Source: G965220075 sp965220075
GTDB taxonomy: Bacteria > Chloroflexota > UBA11872
Assembly: GCA_965220075.1 (NCBI GenBank)
Contig: OZ244806.1
Span: 558,001-622,000 of the forward strand
DNA length: 64,000 nt
Direction of reading: 5' to 3'
Numbering within the stretch: the stretch's first letter is position 1; every line of letters begins with the position of its first letter. Both the position numbers and the translations under genes were made by a program. Positions 1 through 7,390 of the stretch are shown here, piece by piece. The notes under the pieces were generated by a model. The model made no database searches and was not told the DNA's origin. It saw nothing but the letters and a program-made list of their open reading frames with translations.

Positions 1-8
1 GGGAGTCC

Positions 9-62
9 AGTCCCCGTACGTTACCCCGGCGCAACGCTCACGCCGGGCTCGATACGGGGACT
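9..62. other. Two-tier inverted repeat downstream of pheT
   Basis: Two nested perfect inverted repeats are visible. The outer arms are AGTCCCCGTA (9-18) and TACGGGGACT (53-62). The inner arms are CCCGGCG (25-31) and CGCCGGG (41-47) around a 9-base loop, with 5-6 unpaired bases between the tiers. It lies just past the pheT stop, so it could end or stabilise the pheT transcript. There is no T-run on either side, so it is not a classical intrinsic terminator. Confidence 0.5.
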
Positions 63-109
63 AATCCAGCCCAACTCAACCTGTGGCCGCCTGCCCACCG
101 TGTCCCCGG

Positions 110-2635
110 TCAACTCCGCAGCTCAGCCTCGAAGCGCTTGCCCAGCGCGCGCACGATCTGAGCATGCGCTTTGTCGACTTCGTCGTCCGTCAGCGTGCGA
201 TCGTGCGACCCGTAGCTGATAGCGAAGGCCAGACTGCGCTTGCCGGGCGCGACCTGTGCGCCGCGGAATTCATCGAACAGCCGCAGGTCCTGCACGAGGC
301 CGCGGCCGCTGCGGCGAATGGTCAGCTCTACCTCCTGGGCGGCTACGTGCTTGCCCACCACGATCGCGAGATCGCGCCGCGCGGGAGGGTACTGGGACCA
401 TGGCGCGAAGGCGCGCGCCGGTTCGCTCAGCGCCAGGATTCGGGGCATGTCCAGCAGCGCCGCCCAGGTGGGCTCGTCCAGATCGAACGCGGCCGCCACA
501 GCCGGATTGATCTGCCCGTAGGCCGCCACGATCTCATCGTTGAGCGCCACGGCCGCGGCCTGCACGGCCTCGAAGGTGGGGTGCTTCAGCGCGACGTGTC
601 GCAGCGCGGGCTCGCGCCCATCGCGCGCCTCGGATTGGACGCCGAGCCGGTGCAGGCACTCATCCAGCAGACCCTTTAGCAGCAGCAGATCGACCTCGCG
701 CGTCTCGTTCCAGCGGCCCGCGCTCACGCGCGCCCCGGCAACCAGCGTCACTTGCCGGCGCTCCTCCGGCAGATCTCCATCGCGCGGCCAGAAGTTCGCC
801 CCATACTCGAATAGGAGCAGGTCGCGATCGGCGTGTCGTCTGTTCGCCCGCAGCGTCTCCAGCAGGGTGGACAAGGCGGTGAGACGCATCGTGTCCTCGT
901 CCGCGCTCAAGGGATTCAGCAGCTTCAGCGGTGCGCGATCCAGCGGCAGCAGACGGTCGCGAACCGCGCGCCCCGCCTCGTTCATACCGTCGCGCTCGCT
1001 TGCAACGCCTCCCTGCGGCGCTCCACCGCTGGTTTCGGTGGTTGGAATCAGACGCGCCATTCGGGTCACGCTCGTCATCGCGTACGAAACGCATTCCGTG
1101 AATCCGAGACTGACCAGGATGTCGCGCACGTCGTCCTCGCGTGGGTTCGACTCCGACGCATACCCCACCGCCGTCCGACCCGCCGGCAGGGTGTCGGGGA
1201 TGACGTCGTATCCGATCAGGCGCGCTACGTCCTCGATCACGTCGGCCGGACTACGCACGTCGCGCCGCCAGAAGGGCGGCTGCACCACCAGGCTTTCTCC
1301 TTCGTCTGTGATCTCGAACCCCACCGCCTGCAGGACGCCGCGCACCTGCGCGCGCGGATAGCTCACACCCACGAGCCGCTCGATATCCGCGTAGCCCAGC
1401 CTCACCGGGTCCACGGCCGCCGGACGGGGGTAGGCGTCGCTGGAGAGGAGCTCGCCGCGTCCGGCCCCAATCTCCTCCAAAAGCTGCACGGTGCGCGCCA
1501 GCGCCTGGGTTGTCAGCTCCGGCGGCAGGCCCTTCTCGAAACGGCGTGAGGCCTCGCTGCGCAGCCCCAGGCGCTGCGCGGTGCGGCGGATGCTGTAAGG
1601 GTTGAAGGTGGCGGACTCGAGCAGGACGGTGCGCGTGGCCGGCGTCACCTCGGTCTCCAGGCCGCCCATCACGCCGGCCAGAGCGATGGGGCGCTCCGTG
1701 TCGGCGATCACCAGCGTGTCGCCGGTCAGCTCGCGCTCCTGCCCGTCCAGGGTTAGCAGCCGTTCGCCCGCCCGGGCCGCTCGGATCACGACTGCGTCTC
1801 CGCGCAGCTTGTCCCAGTCGAAGGCGTGCAGCGGCTGCCCGAGCTCCAGCATCACGTAGTTCGTCACGTCCACGATGCTGTTGATCGGCCGCATGCCGGC
1901 CAGCTCCAGACGCCGCCGCATCCAGGCGGGCGACTCACCCACTTGCACGTCCCGCACGAAAGCGGCCGAATAGCGCGCGCACAGGTCGGGGTCCTCGATC
2001 TCGATTGCCGCCTCGAGCTCCACGACCGACCGCCCGTCGGCCTCCATGGGTCCGGGGACGTGGAGCGGCGCGTCGAACAGGGCTGCCGCCTCGCGCGCTA
2101 TGCCCACCATCGAGAGGGCGTCGGGACGGTTGGCCTTGAGCTCGAACTCGATCACGTTCTCGCCAAGCACGTCCGCCAGTGGGGTTCCCACCGGCGCGTC
2201 GGGATCCAAGACCAGGATTCCCTCATGCGCCTCGCTCAATCCCAGCTCTTTCGGCGAGCAGAGCATCCCCTCCGAGGCCACGCCGCGGATCTTGGCCGGC
2301 TTCAGCCGTTTGCGGGTCGGCTCGGCGGCGTACGCGTCCCACAGCTCCGCGCCGGTATGCGCGAAGGCGATCTTGTCGCCCGCTTTGAAGTTCCACGCCC
2401 CGCAGACGACCTGCGTCTCGCCGCCGCCCGTGTCGACGACCGGGAGATTCAACCGATCGGCGTTGGGATGCGGATCCACCCTGACTACGCGGCCCACCAC
2501 GATCCGATCCCAGGCCTCGCCGCCGCGATGGACCTTTTCCACCTCGAATCCGGCGTCCGTCAGACGGCGCGCGATCTCGGCGGCGGGGGCCTCCAGCGGC
2601 GTCAGCGAGCGCAACCACTCTACCGGGACACGCAT
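110..2635 (-). CDS. pheT: Phenylalanine--tRNA ligase beta subunit
   Basis: This is the beta chain of the cytoplasmic alpha2beta2 enzyme that charges tRNA-Phe. The 841-residue product has the usual full length. An N-terminal EMAP/tRNA-binding region carries the DPHPNADRLN segment near residue 55. It is followed by B3/B4 and B5 domains with NSIVDVTNYVMLELGQPLHAFD around residues 250-275, and a C-terminal ferredoxin-fold anticodon-binding domain (PPARRDLAIVV, about residue 750). The ATG start follows the pheS stop by only a few bases, so the two subunits are co-transcribed and probably co-translated. Assignment is by conserved motifs and by the neighbouring pheS. Confidence 0.97.
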   Translation of the reverse strand: MRVPVEWLRSLTPLEAPAAEIARRLTDAGFEVEKVHRGGEAWDRIVVGRVVRVDPHPNADRLNLPVVDTGGGETQVVCGAWNFKAGDKIAFAHTGAELWDAYAAEPTRKRLKPAKIRGVASEGMLCSPKELGLSEAHEGILVLDPDAPVGTPLADVLGENVIEFELKANRPDALSMVGIAREAAALFDAPLHVPGPMEADGRSVVELEAAIEIEDPDLCARYSAAFVRDVQVGESPAWMRRRLELAGMRPINSIVDVTNYVMLELGQPLHAFDWDKLRGDAVVIRAARAGERLLTLDGQERELTGDTLVIADTERPIALAGVMGGLETEVTPATRTVLLESATFNPYSIRRTAQRLGLRSEASRRFEKGLPPELTTQALARTVQLLEEIGAGRGELLSSDAYPRPAAVDPVRLGYADIERLVGVSYPRAQVRGVLQAVGFEITDEGESLVVQPPFWRRDVRSPADVIEDVARLIGYDVIPDTLPAGRTAVGYASESNPREDDVRDILVSLGFTECVSYAMTSVTRMARLIPTTETSGGAPQGGVASERDGMNEAGRAVRDRLLPLDRAPLKLLNPLSADEDTMRLTALSTLLETLRANRRHADRDLLLFEYGANFWPRDGDLPEERRQVTLVAGARVSAGRWNETREVDLLLLKGLLDECLHRLGVQSEARDGREPALRHVALKHPTFEAVQAAAVALNDEIVAAYGQINPAVAAAFDLDEPTWAALLDMPRILALSEPARAFAPWSQYPPARRDLAIVVGKHVAAQEVELTIRRSGRGLVQDLRLFDEFRGAQVAPGKRSLAFAISYGSHDRTLTDDEVDKAHAQIVRALGKRFEAELRS

Positions 2636-2641
2636 GAGCTC

Positions 2642-3685
2642 CTACCTGAACTGACGCAGCAGTCGCAGGTCGTTGCGATACAGCATGCGCATGTCTGGAA
2701 TGCCGTACTTGAGCATGGCAATGCGCTCGATGCCCGCGCCGAAGGCGAATCCCTGATAGCGGTTAGGGTCGTAGCCGACGTTCCTGAGCACCGTGGGATG
2801 CACCATGCCCGCGCCCAGAATCTCGATCCAGCCATTGCCTCCGCAGACCCGGCAGCCCTCGCCGCCGCAGACGTGGCAGGTCATCTCGGCCTCGGCGCTG
2901 GGCTCCGTGAACGGAAAGTAGCTGGCCCGCAATCGCAAACGGCGTTCCCGTCCAAACATCTCGCGCACGAAGTGCGCCAGCGTGCCGCGCAGGTCGGCCA
3001 TGGTGATGTGCTCGTCGATGGCAAGCCCCTCGAACTGCATGAACTCGGCTTCGTGCAGCGCGTCGCGGTCTTCATGGCGGTAGCACTTGCCCGGCATGAT
3101 TACCCGGATTGGCGGCTGCACCTCCTGCATCACCCGTATCTGCACCGGCGACGTGTGGGTGCGCAGAAGCATCTCGCCCGGCCGCCGCTCGTCCTTCACG
3201 AACAGCGTGTCCCACATGTCGCGTGAAGGGTGGTCGGGCGGGATGTTCAAAAGCTCGAAGTTGTAGAGGTCCCATTCGACCTCCGGCCCCTCCACTGCGC
3301 GAAACCCCAGCGGAGCGAAGATGCGGCGAATCTCGCGCACGGTGCGGGTGAGGGGATGCAGCGCCCCCAGGCGCACCGGATACCCCGGCATCGTCACGTC
3401 CACCGGCGGCACCGGTTCCGCGCCGGACCCAAGCCGCGCGGCCTGCGCCTCCAGCGCTTGCGTAAGCGCCGAGCGAGCCGCGTTTCCGACCTTTCCCGCC
3501 GACTGGCGCTCCGCGGGCGGAAGGCCGCCGAGCGAGCGCATCAAACTGTTGAGCTCGCTTCTGCGCCCGAGATGGCGTACGCGCCACGCCTCTAGATCGG
3601 ATTCCGAGCTCACGGCGTCAAGCTCGGCGCGCGCAGCCTCTGTGACCTGCTCAATGCGTTCTTTCAACACCACTCGATTCGGCAT
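2642..3685 (-). CDS. pheS: Phenylalanine--tRNA ligase alpha subunit
   Basis: This is the catalytic alpha chain of phenylalanyl-tRNA synthetase, a class II enzyme working with PheT. The 347-residue protein has an N-terminal coiled-coil region (about residues 1-90) for tRNA contact. The class II core follows, with HPLTRTVREIRRIF near residue 112, the motif 2 region LLRTHTSPVQIRVM and the motif 3 region FGAGIERIAMLKYG near the C-terminus. Four cysteines in CHVCGGEGCRVCGG (about residue 268) look like an inserted zinc knuckle, seen in some bacterial PheS. Its 5' end overlaps the methylase gene upstream by 35 bases, which supports one operon. Confidence 0.97.
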   Translation of the reverse strand: MPNRVVLKERIEQVTEAARAELDAVSSESDLEAWRVRHLGRRSELNSLMRSLGGLPPAERQSAGKVGNAARSALTQALEAQAARLGSGAEPVPPVDVTMPGYPVRLGALHPLTRTVREIRRIFAPLGFRAVEGPEVEWDLYNFELLNIPPDHPSRDMWDTLFVKDERRPGEMLLRTHTSPVQIRVMQEVQPPIRVIMPGKCYRHEDRDALHEAEFMQFEGLAIDEHITMADLRGTLAHFVREMFGRERRLRLRASYFPFTEPSAEAEMTCHVCGGEGCRVCGGNGWIEILGAGMVHPTVLRNVGYDPNRYQGFAFGAGIERIAMLKYGIPDMRMLYRNDLRLLRQFR

Positions 3686-4457
3686 GGGACGCTTGGGCGC
3701 GCTGCCGCGCCGCCTCGAACAGGATAACGGCGGCCGCCGACGCTGCGTTTAGCGAATCCACCTCAAGGCTCATGGGGATGCGCACCGAATCGTCCGCCAA
3801 GCCTCGCAGCGGAGCGGACACGCCATGCGCCTCCGAGCCGATGATAAGCGCTTGCGGCCCGGTCCAATCGACTTCTGCGTAGTCGTGCGAACCGTCGGCC
3901 GCGGCCGCGTGAATCCGCGCTCCCTCCAGCGCGGCCCGCACGGACTCGGCCGTCGCGGCCGCCCACACGGGAATCTGAAACTGCGCGCCCGCGCCGGCCC
4001 GCATCGCTTTTGGACCAAACGGATCGGCGCCGCCCGTGAGCCAGCACACGTCCGTTGCCGCCGCCGCGGCGGCCGTGCGCACCAGCGCGCCCATGTTGCC
4101 CGGGTCCTGCACCCCATCGATCACCAGCGTCAGGCGCGCCCCACTGCGCGCGGCGGGTTTTGGGATGCTCACTTCCGCCAGAATCCCGGCCGGCGTCTCG
4201 GTCTGGGCCGCGGCCGCCAGCACGGCCCGCGTGCAGGCTGCCACCTCGATCTCACGTTGCCTCGCGCTGCTCGCCAGCCGGCAAATCGTGTCCCCTGCGC
4301 CAGCCTCGAACAGGACGAATGTCACCTCACCATGCGTCAGCGCCGCATCGACCAGACGCAGACCTTCGACAATCGTGCGTCCGCGCTGCCGCCGCGTGCG
4401 TGCGTCCGCCAGCGCGCGTATTGTCCGGATGCGGGGATTGCGGCTGCTCGAGATCAT
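3651..4457 (-). CDS. SpoU/TrmH-family RNA 2'-O-methyltransferase
   Basis: This is a SAM-dependent ribose methylase of the SPOUT superfamily, probably acting on 23S rRNA or tRNA; the target cannot be read from sequence. The 268-residue protein has an N-terminal substrate-binding part (NPRIRTIRALADARTRRQRG) and a C-terminal knotted domain. The three SpoU motifs are present: DPGNMGALVRTA, LIIGSEAHGVS and RIPMSLEVDSLNAASA. The gene lies between rplT and pheS, where such methylases commonly occur in Gram-positive-type operons. Its 3' end overlaps the pheS start by 35 bases, implying translational coupling. Confidence 0.92.
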   Translation of the reverse strand: MISSSRNPRIRTIRALADARTRRQRGRTIVEGLRLVDAALTHGEVTFVLFEAGAGDTICRLASSARQREIEVAACTRAVLAAAAQTETPAGILAEVSIPKPAARSGARLTLVIDGVQDPGNMGALVRTAAAAAATDVCWLTGGADPFGPKAMRAGAGAQFQIPVWAAATAESVRAALEGARIHAAAADGSHDYAEVDWTGPQALIIGSEAHGVSAPLRGLADDSVRIPMSLEVDSLNAASAAAVILFEAARQRAQASHAESSGVERTH

Positions 4458-4494
4458 GGCCAGTTCACCGCTGCCGGCCTCATTGGCCGCGGAC

Positions 4495-4848
4495 CTAGCT
4501 GGCCGCCTGCGCCTGCCTGACGAGCCCTTCGAAGGCCTGCGGCTGATTTACCGCCAGATCGGCCAGGACTTTTCGATTCACCTGCACGTCGGCCCGGCGC
4601 AAGCCGTTCATCAGGCTGCTGTAGGTGAGGCCCAGCATGCGGGCACGCGCGTTGATACGCGCTATCCACAAACGCCGCATGTCGCGTTTGCGCGTGCGCC
4701 TGTGCATGTAGGCGTAATGCCGCGCCCGCATGAGGTCCTCATGCGCGGCCCGAACCTGACGGCTGCGCGCGCCTCGGTGGCCCTTGACGGCCTTCAGAAT
4801 GCGGCGGCGGCGGCGGCGGCTCGCAACGCTTCGCTTTACGCGCGCCAA
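4495..4848 (-). CDS. rplT: 50S ribosomal protein L20
   Basis: L20 binds 23S rRNA early in large-subunit assembly and in many bacteria represses its own operon. The 117-residue product has the usual length and a very basic N-terminus, with a run of six arginines at residues 11-16 (a CGC codon repeat), then the family signatures KGHRGARSRQ and RLWIARINARARMLGLTYS. The start codon is TTG. It is supported by a strong AGGAGG ribosome binding site (bases 4854-4859 on the other strand) five bases away and by the conserved MARVKR start. It lies 12 bases after rpmI. Confidence 0.97.
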   Translation of the reverse strand: MARVKRSVASRRRRRRILKAVKGHRGARSRQVRAAHEDLMRARHYAYMHRRTRKRDMRRLWIARINARARMLGLTYSSLMNGLRRADVQVNRKVLADLAVNQPQAFEGLVRQAQAAS

Positions 4849-4860
4849 TCCCGCCTCCTG

Positions 4861-5055
4861 CTAGGACGCCAGCAGACGCCGCGCCGTGCGCAACTGACTG
4901 CCCGCCAGTGGCTGCTCATGGCCCTTGGCGCGGCGCGCGCGGGCGCTCTTGCGGCGCCGCGAGCTAGTGGCCGTGCCCTTTGCGGATGTGATCTTGCCGC
5001 GCCGCGTCATGCGCAGGCGCTTCGCGGCCGCCTTGCGGGTCTTCAGCTTGGGCAT
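4861..5055 (-). CDS. rpmI: 50S ribosomal protein L35
   Basis: This is a 64-residue basic ribosomal protein with the typical N-terminus MPKLKTRKAAAKR and an R/K-rich body; the usual length is 64-66. The start at 5055 is chosen from this conserved N-terminus. The reading frame stays open upstream to a GTG at 5097, and no clear ribosome binding site precedes the ATG: the sequence just before it is T-rich (TTTTTTGTTCTA). The gene begins the rpmI-rplT pair. infC, which normally precedes it, is absent, and the upstream sequence runs into the IS110 element. Confidence 0.93.
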   Translation of the reverse strand: MPKLKTRKAAAKRLRMTRRGKITSAKGTATSSRRRKSARARRAKGHEQPLAGSQLRTARRLLAS

Positions 5056-5184
5056 TAGAACAAAAAACGCGGCACACGTAGTGTCGCGAGAACTCACCTT
5101 ATCACAGCGTTTCTTCGACCCACTGCTTACCGCGTTGTGTGGGACCGTGGCGGATCATGTAGCAACGGTGTTGGGGGTCAAGGG
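5056..5184 (-). other. rpmI leader / IS110 downstream flank
   Basis: This 129-base stretch separates the IS110 transposase stop from rpmI. It must hold the rpmI-rplT leader and the unrecognised downstream end of the IS element. A reading frame ending KQWVEETL stop runs through it on the minus strand (stop near 5105), but it is too short and lacks a recognisable start, so I do not call it a gene. Confidence 0.4.
5154..5181 (-). promoter_or_regulatory. rpmI: Candidate promoter for rpmI-rplT operon
   Basis: On the minus strand TTGACC (5176-5181) is separated by 16 bases from CATGAT (5154-5159), a fair match to sigma-70 -35 and -10 boxes. It lies immediately after the IS110 transposase stop, so the element's end may supply outward transcription to rpmI. 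Inference from sequence only. Confidence 0.3.
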
Positions 5185-6132
5185 TTACATGGGCGGAGCG
5201 GTGGGGGCGAGCCAGGTGGTCTGCTGCTTGCAGAGGGCATTGCAGAGGACGAGGAGCTTGCGCATGCAGGCGGTGAGGGCGACGAGCTTGGGCTTGCCGG
5301 CCGCGACGAGGCGCTGGTAGAAGGCGCGCAGGCTGGGGTTGGCGCGGCTGGCGGCGAGGGCGGCCATATAGAGGGCGGCGCGGACCGAGGCGCGCCCACC
5401 CCAGACGCAGCGGCGCCCGCGCCAGGCGCCGCTGTCGCGATTGAAGGGGGCCACGCCGACGAGGGCGGCAACCTGGTGACGGGAGAGCGTGCCCAGTTCG
5501 GGCAGCTCGGCGAGCAAGGTGCGGCAGGCGACGGGGCCGATGCCGGGGATGCTCTGCAGCCAGGCGGCGCGGGCGCGCAGGGCGGGATCGGCCTGCACCG
5601 TGCGGTCGAGCCGCGTGTCGAGGTCGGTCAGGCGCCGCGTCAGCCAGGCCCGGTGGGCGTCGAGGTCGGCCCGGAGGGCCGGCGGGGCCTGGTGCCGCCG
5701 CTGCTGCTCGGCGACGCGCATGGCGAGGAGCTGGCGGCGCCGGGTGACCAGGGCGTGCAGGTGTTGGGTGGCGGCATCCGGGCGCGGACGCAGCGGCGGC
5801 TGGACCTCGGCGGCGAAGCGGGCCAGCACCCAGGCGTCCAGGCGGTCGGTCTTGGCCAAGATGTTGCGGCTGCGGGCGAAGTCGCGCACCTGCCGCGGAT
5901 TGACCACCACCGCCGGCAGCCCGGCGGCGGTCAGGGCCGCATCGACCGCCTGCTCGTAGCCGCCGCTGGCTTCCAGCACGATCCCGGCGGGCTGCAGCGC
6001 CCGCGCGCGGCGGACCACTGCGGCGTGGCCCGCGGGCGTGTTGGGGACGCGCCAGGCGTCCCGGGTCGGGTGCACCGCGACGTCCAGGTGATCACGGGCG
6101 ACGTCCAGGCCGAGATACGCAGGCTGGGGCAT
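5185..6132 (-). CDS. IS110-family transposase (DEDD recombinase)
   Basis: This enzyme mobilises an IS110-type insertion sequence by RNA-guided recombination. The protein has about 315 residues from the ATG at 6132 (MPQPAYLGLDVARD). The frame is open further upstream, but the family N-terminus fits this start. The N-terminal RuvC-like DEDD domain shows GLDVARDHLDVAV, VLEASGGYE and KTDRLDAWVLARFA. The C-terminal Tnp_2 (transposase_20) domain has IPGIGPVACRTLLAELPELG and the family serine region GVAPFNRDSG with GGRASVRAALYMA. The gene looks intact. It sits between rpmI and a VOC gene, where infC would be expected. No second copy is seen in the window. Confidence 0.93.
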   Translation of the reverse strand: MPQPAYLGLDVARDHLDVAVHPTRDAWRVPNTPAGHAAVVRRARALQPAGIVLEASGGYEQAVDAALTAAGLPAVVVNPRQVRDFARSRNILAKTDRLDAWVLARFAAEVQPPLRPRPDAATQHLHALVTRRRQLLAMRVAEQQRRHQAPPALRADLDAHRAWLTRRLTDLDTRLDRTVQADPALRARAAWLQSIPGIGPVACRTLLAELPELGTLSRHQVAALVGVAPFNRDSGAWRGRRCVWGGRASVRAALYMAALAASRANPSLRAFYQRLVAAGKPKLVALTACMRKLLVLCNALCKQQTTWLAPTAPPM

Positions 6133-6468
6133 TTCGGTACCCTCCCATGCGGCGCCGGCCTCCCGCCCCGCCTTGCAAGATGCGGGCTCGCCACGGCGGC
6201 CCTGGCAACGGTACGGGCTCTGGGCTGGCGCCACGGGCCGGGACGACCACGCTACGGAACGGTCTCTTGGGACCCAGGGGCGGACGGTCTGTCCCGGCCC
6301 GGTGTTTCCCCCGGACGATCCGAGGGTCTTGCAACATACAAGGGGCGGTTCGCGAACCGCCGCCGGACCCTGATGCAGGCGGCCGCCGTGCGGCTATGGT
6401 CCGGTGCCAGCGGACCGACTTGGGCCGCGCGTACACGGGGCAAAATGTGGACGCTCCACGATGGCGCC
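6133..6468 (-). ncRNA. Non-coding 5' flank of IS110 (bridge-RNA candidate)
   Basis: About 340 GC-rich bases upstream of the IS110 transposase hold no gene. In IS110-group elements this flank is transcribed as the bridge RNA that pairs with donor and target DNA (established for IS621). Here I see several inverted repeats, the clearest being the perfect 18-base palindrome GGCGGTTCGCGAACCGCC at 6344-6361. The left end of the element cannot be fixed because IS110 members lack terminal inverted repeats, so part of the stretch may be host leader of the VOC gene. Confidence 0.35.
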
Positions 6469-6480
6469 GGAGGATTTCAG

Positions 6481-6846
6481 ATGATAAACGGGGTCCATTC
6501 GCTGATCTTCACCAAGGATGCCGAGGCCGCGCGCGCGTTTTTCCGCGACGTGCTCGAGTTCCCGTGGGTGAACGCTGGCGACGGCTGGCTCGTCTTCGCG
6601 CTGCCGCCCATGGAGATCGGCCTGCACCCGGAGGACGGCGACCGCAGCCATGAGATACATCTCCTCTGCGACGACATTCACGCAACCGTGGCGCGGCTCC
6701 AGGCCAAGGGCGTCAAGCTCGTCCAACCCGTCCACGAAGAGGTATGGGGAATCGCCACCGCCATCGAGGTCCCCGGCGGCGCCTGGATCGGCCTCTACCA
6801 GCCCAAGCACCCACTGGCAATCCAGCCCTCACCGCCGCCCTCCTAG
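6481..6846 (+). CDS. VOC-superfamily (glyoxalase/bleomycin-resistance fold) protein
   Basis: A 121-residue single vicinal-oxygen-chelate unit with the two beta-alpha-beta-beta-beta modules. Module one is INGVHSLIFTKDAEAARAFFRDVLEFPWVN. Module two is SHEIHLLCDDIHATVARLQAKGVKLVQPV, ending in EVPGGAWIGLYQP. Possible metal ligands are His5, His59 or His62 and a late acidic residue, but the last position of the motif is not a clear Glu, so substrate and even enzymatic activity are uncertain. The start is fixed by a GGAGG site (6469-6473) seven bases before ATG. The frame stays open far upstream through the IS, but that extension is antisense to the transposase. Confidence 0.8.
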   Translation: MINGVHSLIFTKDAEAARAFFRDVLEFPWVNAGDGWLVFALPPMEIGLHPEDGDRSHEIHLLCDDIHATVARLQAKGVKLVQPVHEEVWGIATAIEVPGGAWIGLYQPKHPLAIQPSPPPS

Positions 6847-7124
6847 CCGCCCATCGGGGCCTACATCCGAACCCGCCGTCCTTCCCGTACCAGCCTCTGG
6901 CGCTGCTGGGATCTCGGTGGGCTCACAGATCGGCCCGCCGACCAGCGCGGGGGGGGCAAAATCTTGACAGTCTGGCGCGCCTCTACTAGCGTTTTGCCGT
7001 GGAGCATCTGGCAAGTGCTCCGTTACCCCCCTAGCCACTTCGCTGGCTGGGATAGAGGCTGCCTGCGGGCGGTCTCTGCCGCTTTAAGGGCTCGATTACA
7101 ACAATCAAGCAGCGCACGAATTTA
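6847..7124 (+). other. Intergenic stretch with promoter-like and hairpin sequences
   Basis: No gene is seen in these 278 bases. They contain a consensus TTGACA (see next entry), a hairpin GGAGCA (7001-7006) / TGCTCC (7016-7021), and a second short hairpin AGCCA/TGGCT (7033-7048). They may form the leader of the accessory genes that follow. Confidence 0.4.
6964..6992 (+). promoter_or_regulatory. Candidate sigma-70 promoter upstream of accessory island
   Basis: A perfect -35 box TTGACA (6964-6969) is followed after 17 bases by TAGCGT (6987-6992), a weak -10 box. It faces the NYN remnant and the AAA-TOPRIM pair. Spacing is ideal but the -10 match is only half. Confidence 0.3.
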
Positions 7125-7343
7125 GTGACATGTCCGGCCGCCACCATCTACGTGGACGGATTCAACCTCTACTATCGCGCCCTTCTAGACACGCCTTGGC
7201 GCTGGCTGGACCTCCAGGCCCTGGCTGTCCGGCTGCCCGGACTGTATTGGCGCCATTGGCAATCTGTGGGGCCTAAAAAAAATCGAGACCTACCCACGAG
7301 CAGCGCGATAGACGGCGCGTCACTGAAGTTGTGCCCCGCGTAG
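7125..7343 (+). pseudogene. Truncated NYN-domain protein remnant
   Basis: From a GTG at 7125 the frame reads AATIYVDGFNLYYRALLDTP followed by WRWLDLQALAVRLPG, the hallmark first strand and helix of the NYN (PIN-like) nuclease domain, including the metal-binding Asp of DGFN. After about residue 38 the similarity stops. The sequence passes a run of eight A (7275-7282) and ends 72 codons in, whereas NYN proteins are normally 180-250 residues with further acidic active-site residues. Reading the other frame after the A-run also stops within about ten codons. It is therefore a decayed or deleted gene, not a functional nuclease. Confidence 0.65.
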
Positions 7344-7390
7344 ACTCTACGCGCGGGCAGCGGCGTGGTGCCGACACGGAGGGGTGACGG

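Noticed and set aside
5105..5160. Short frame ending KQWVEETL before rpmI as the end of infC
   Set aside because: It does not resemble the C-terminus of IF3 and is too short to judge.
5137..6480. Upstream extension of the VOC gene frame through the IS110 region
   Set aside because: It is antisense to the transposase and Gly/Ala-rich without domains. A GGAGG site and the VOC fold place the start at 6481.
7081..7124. tRNA-like or attachment-site sequence before the NYN remnant
   Set aside because: No cloverleaf can be folded and no direct-repeat partner was seen.
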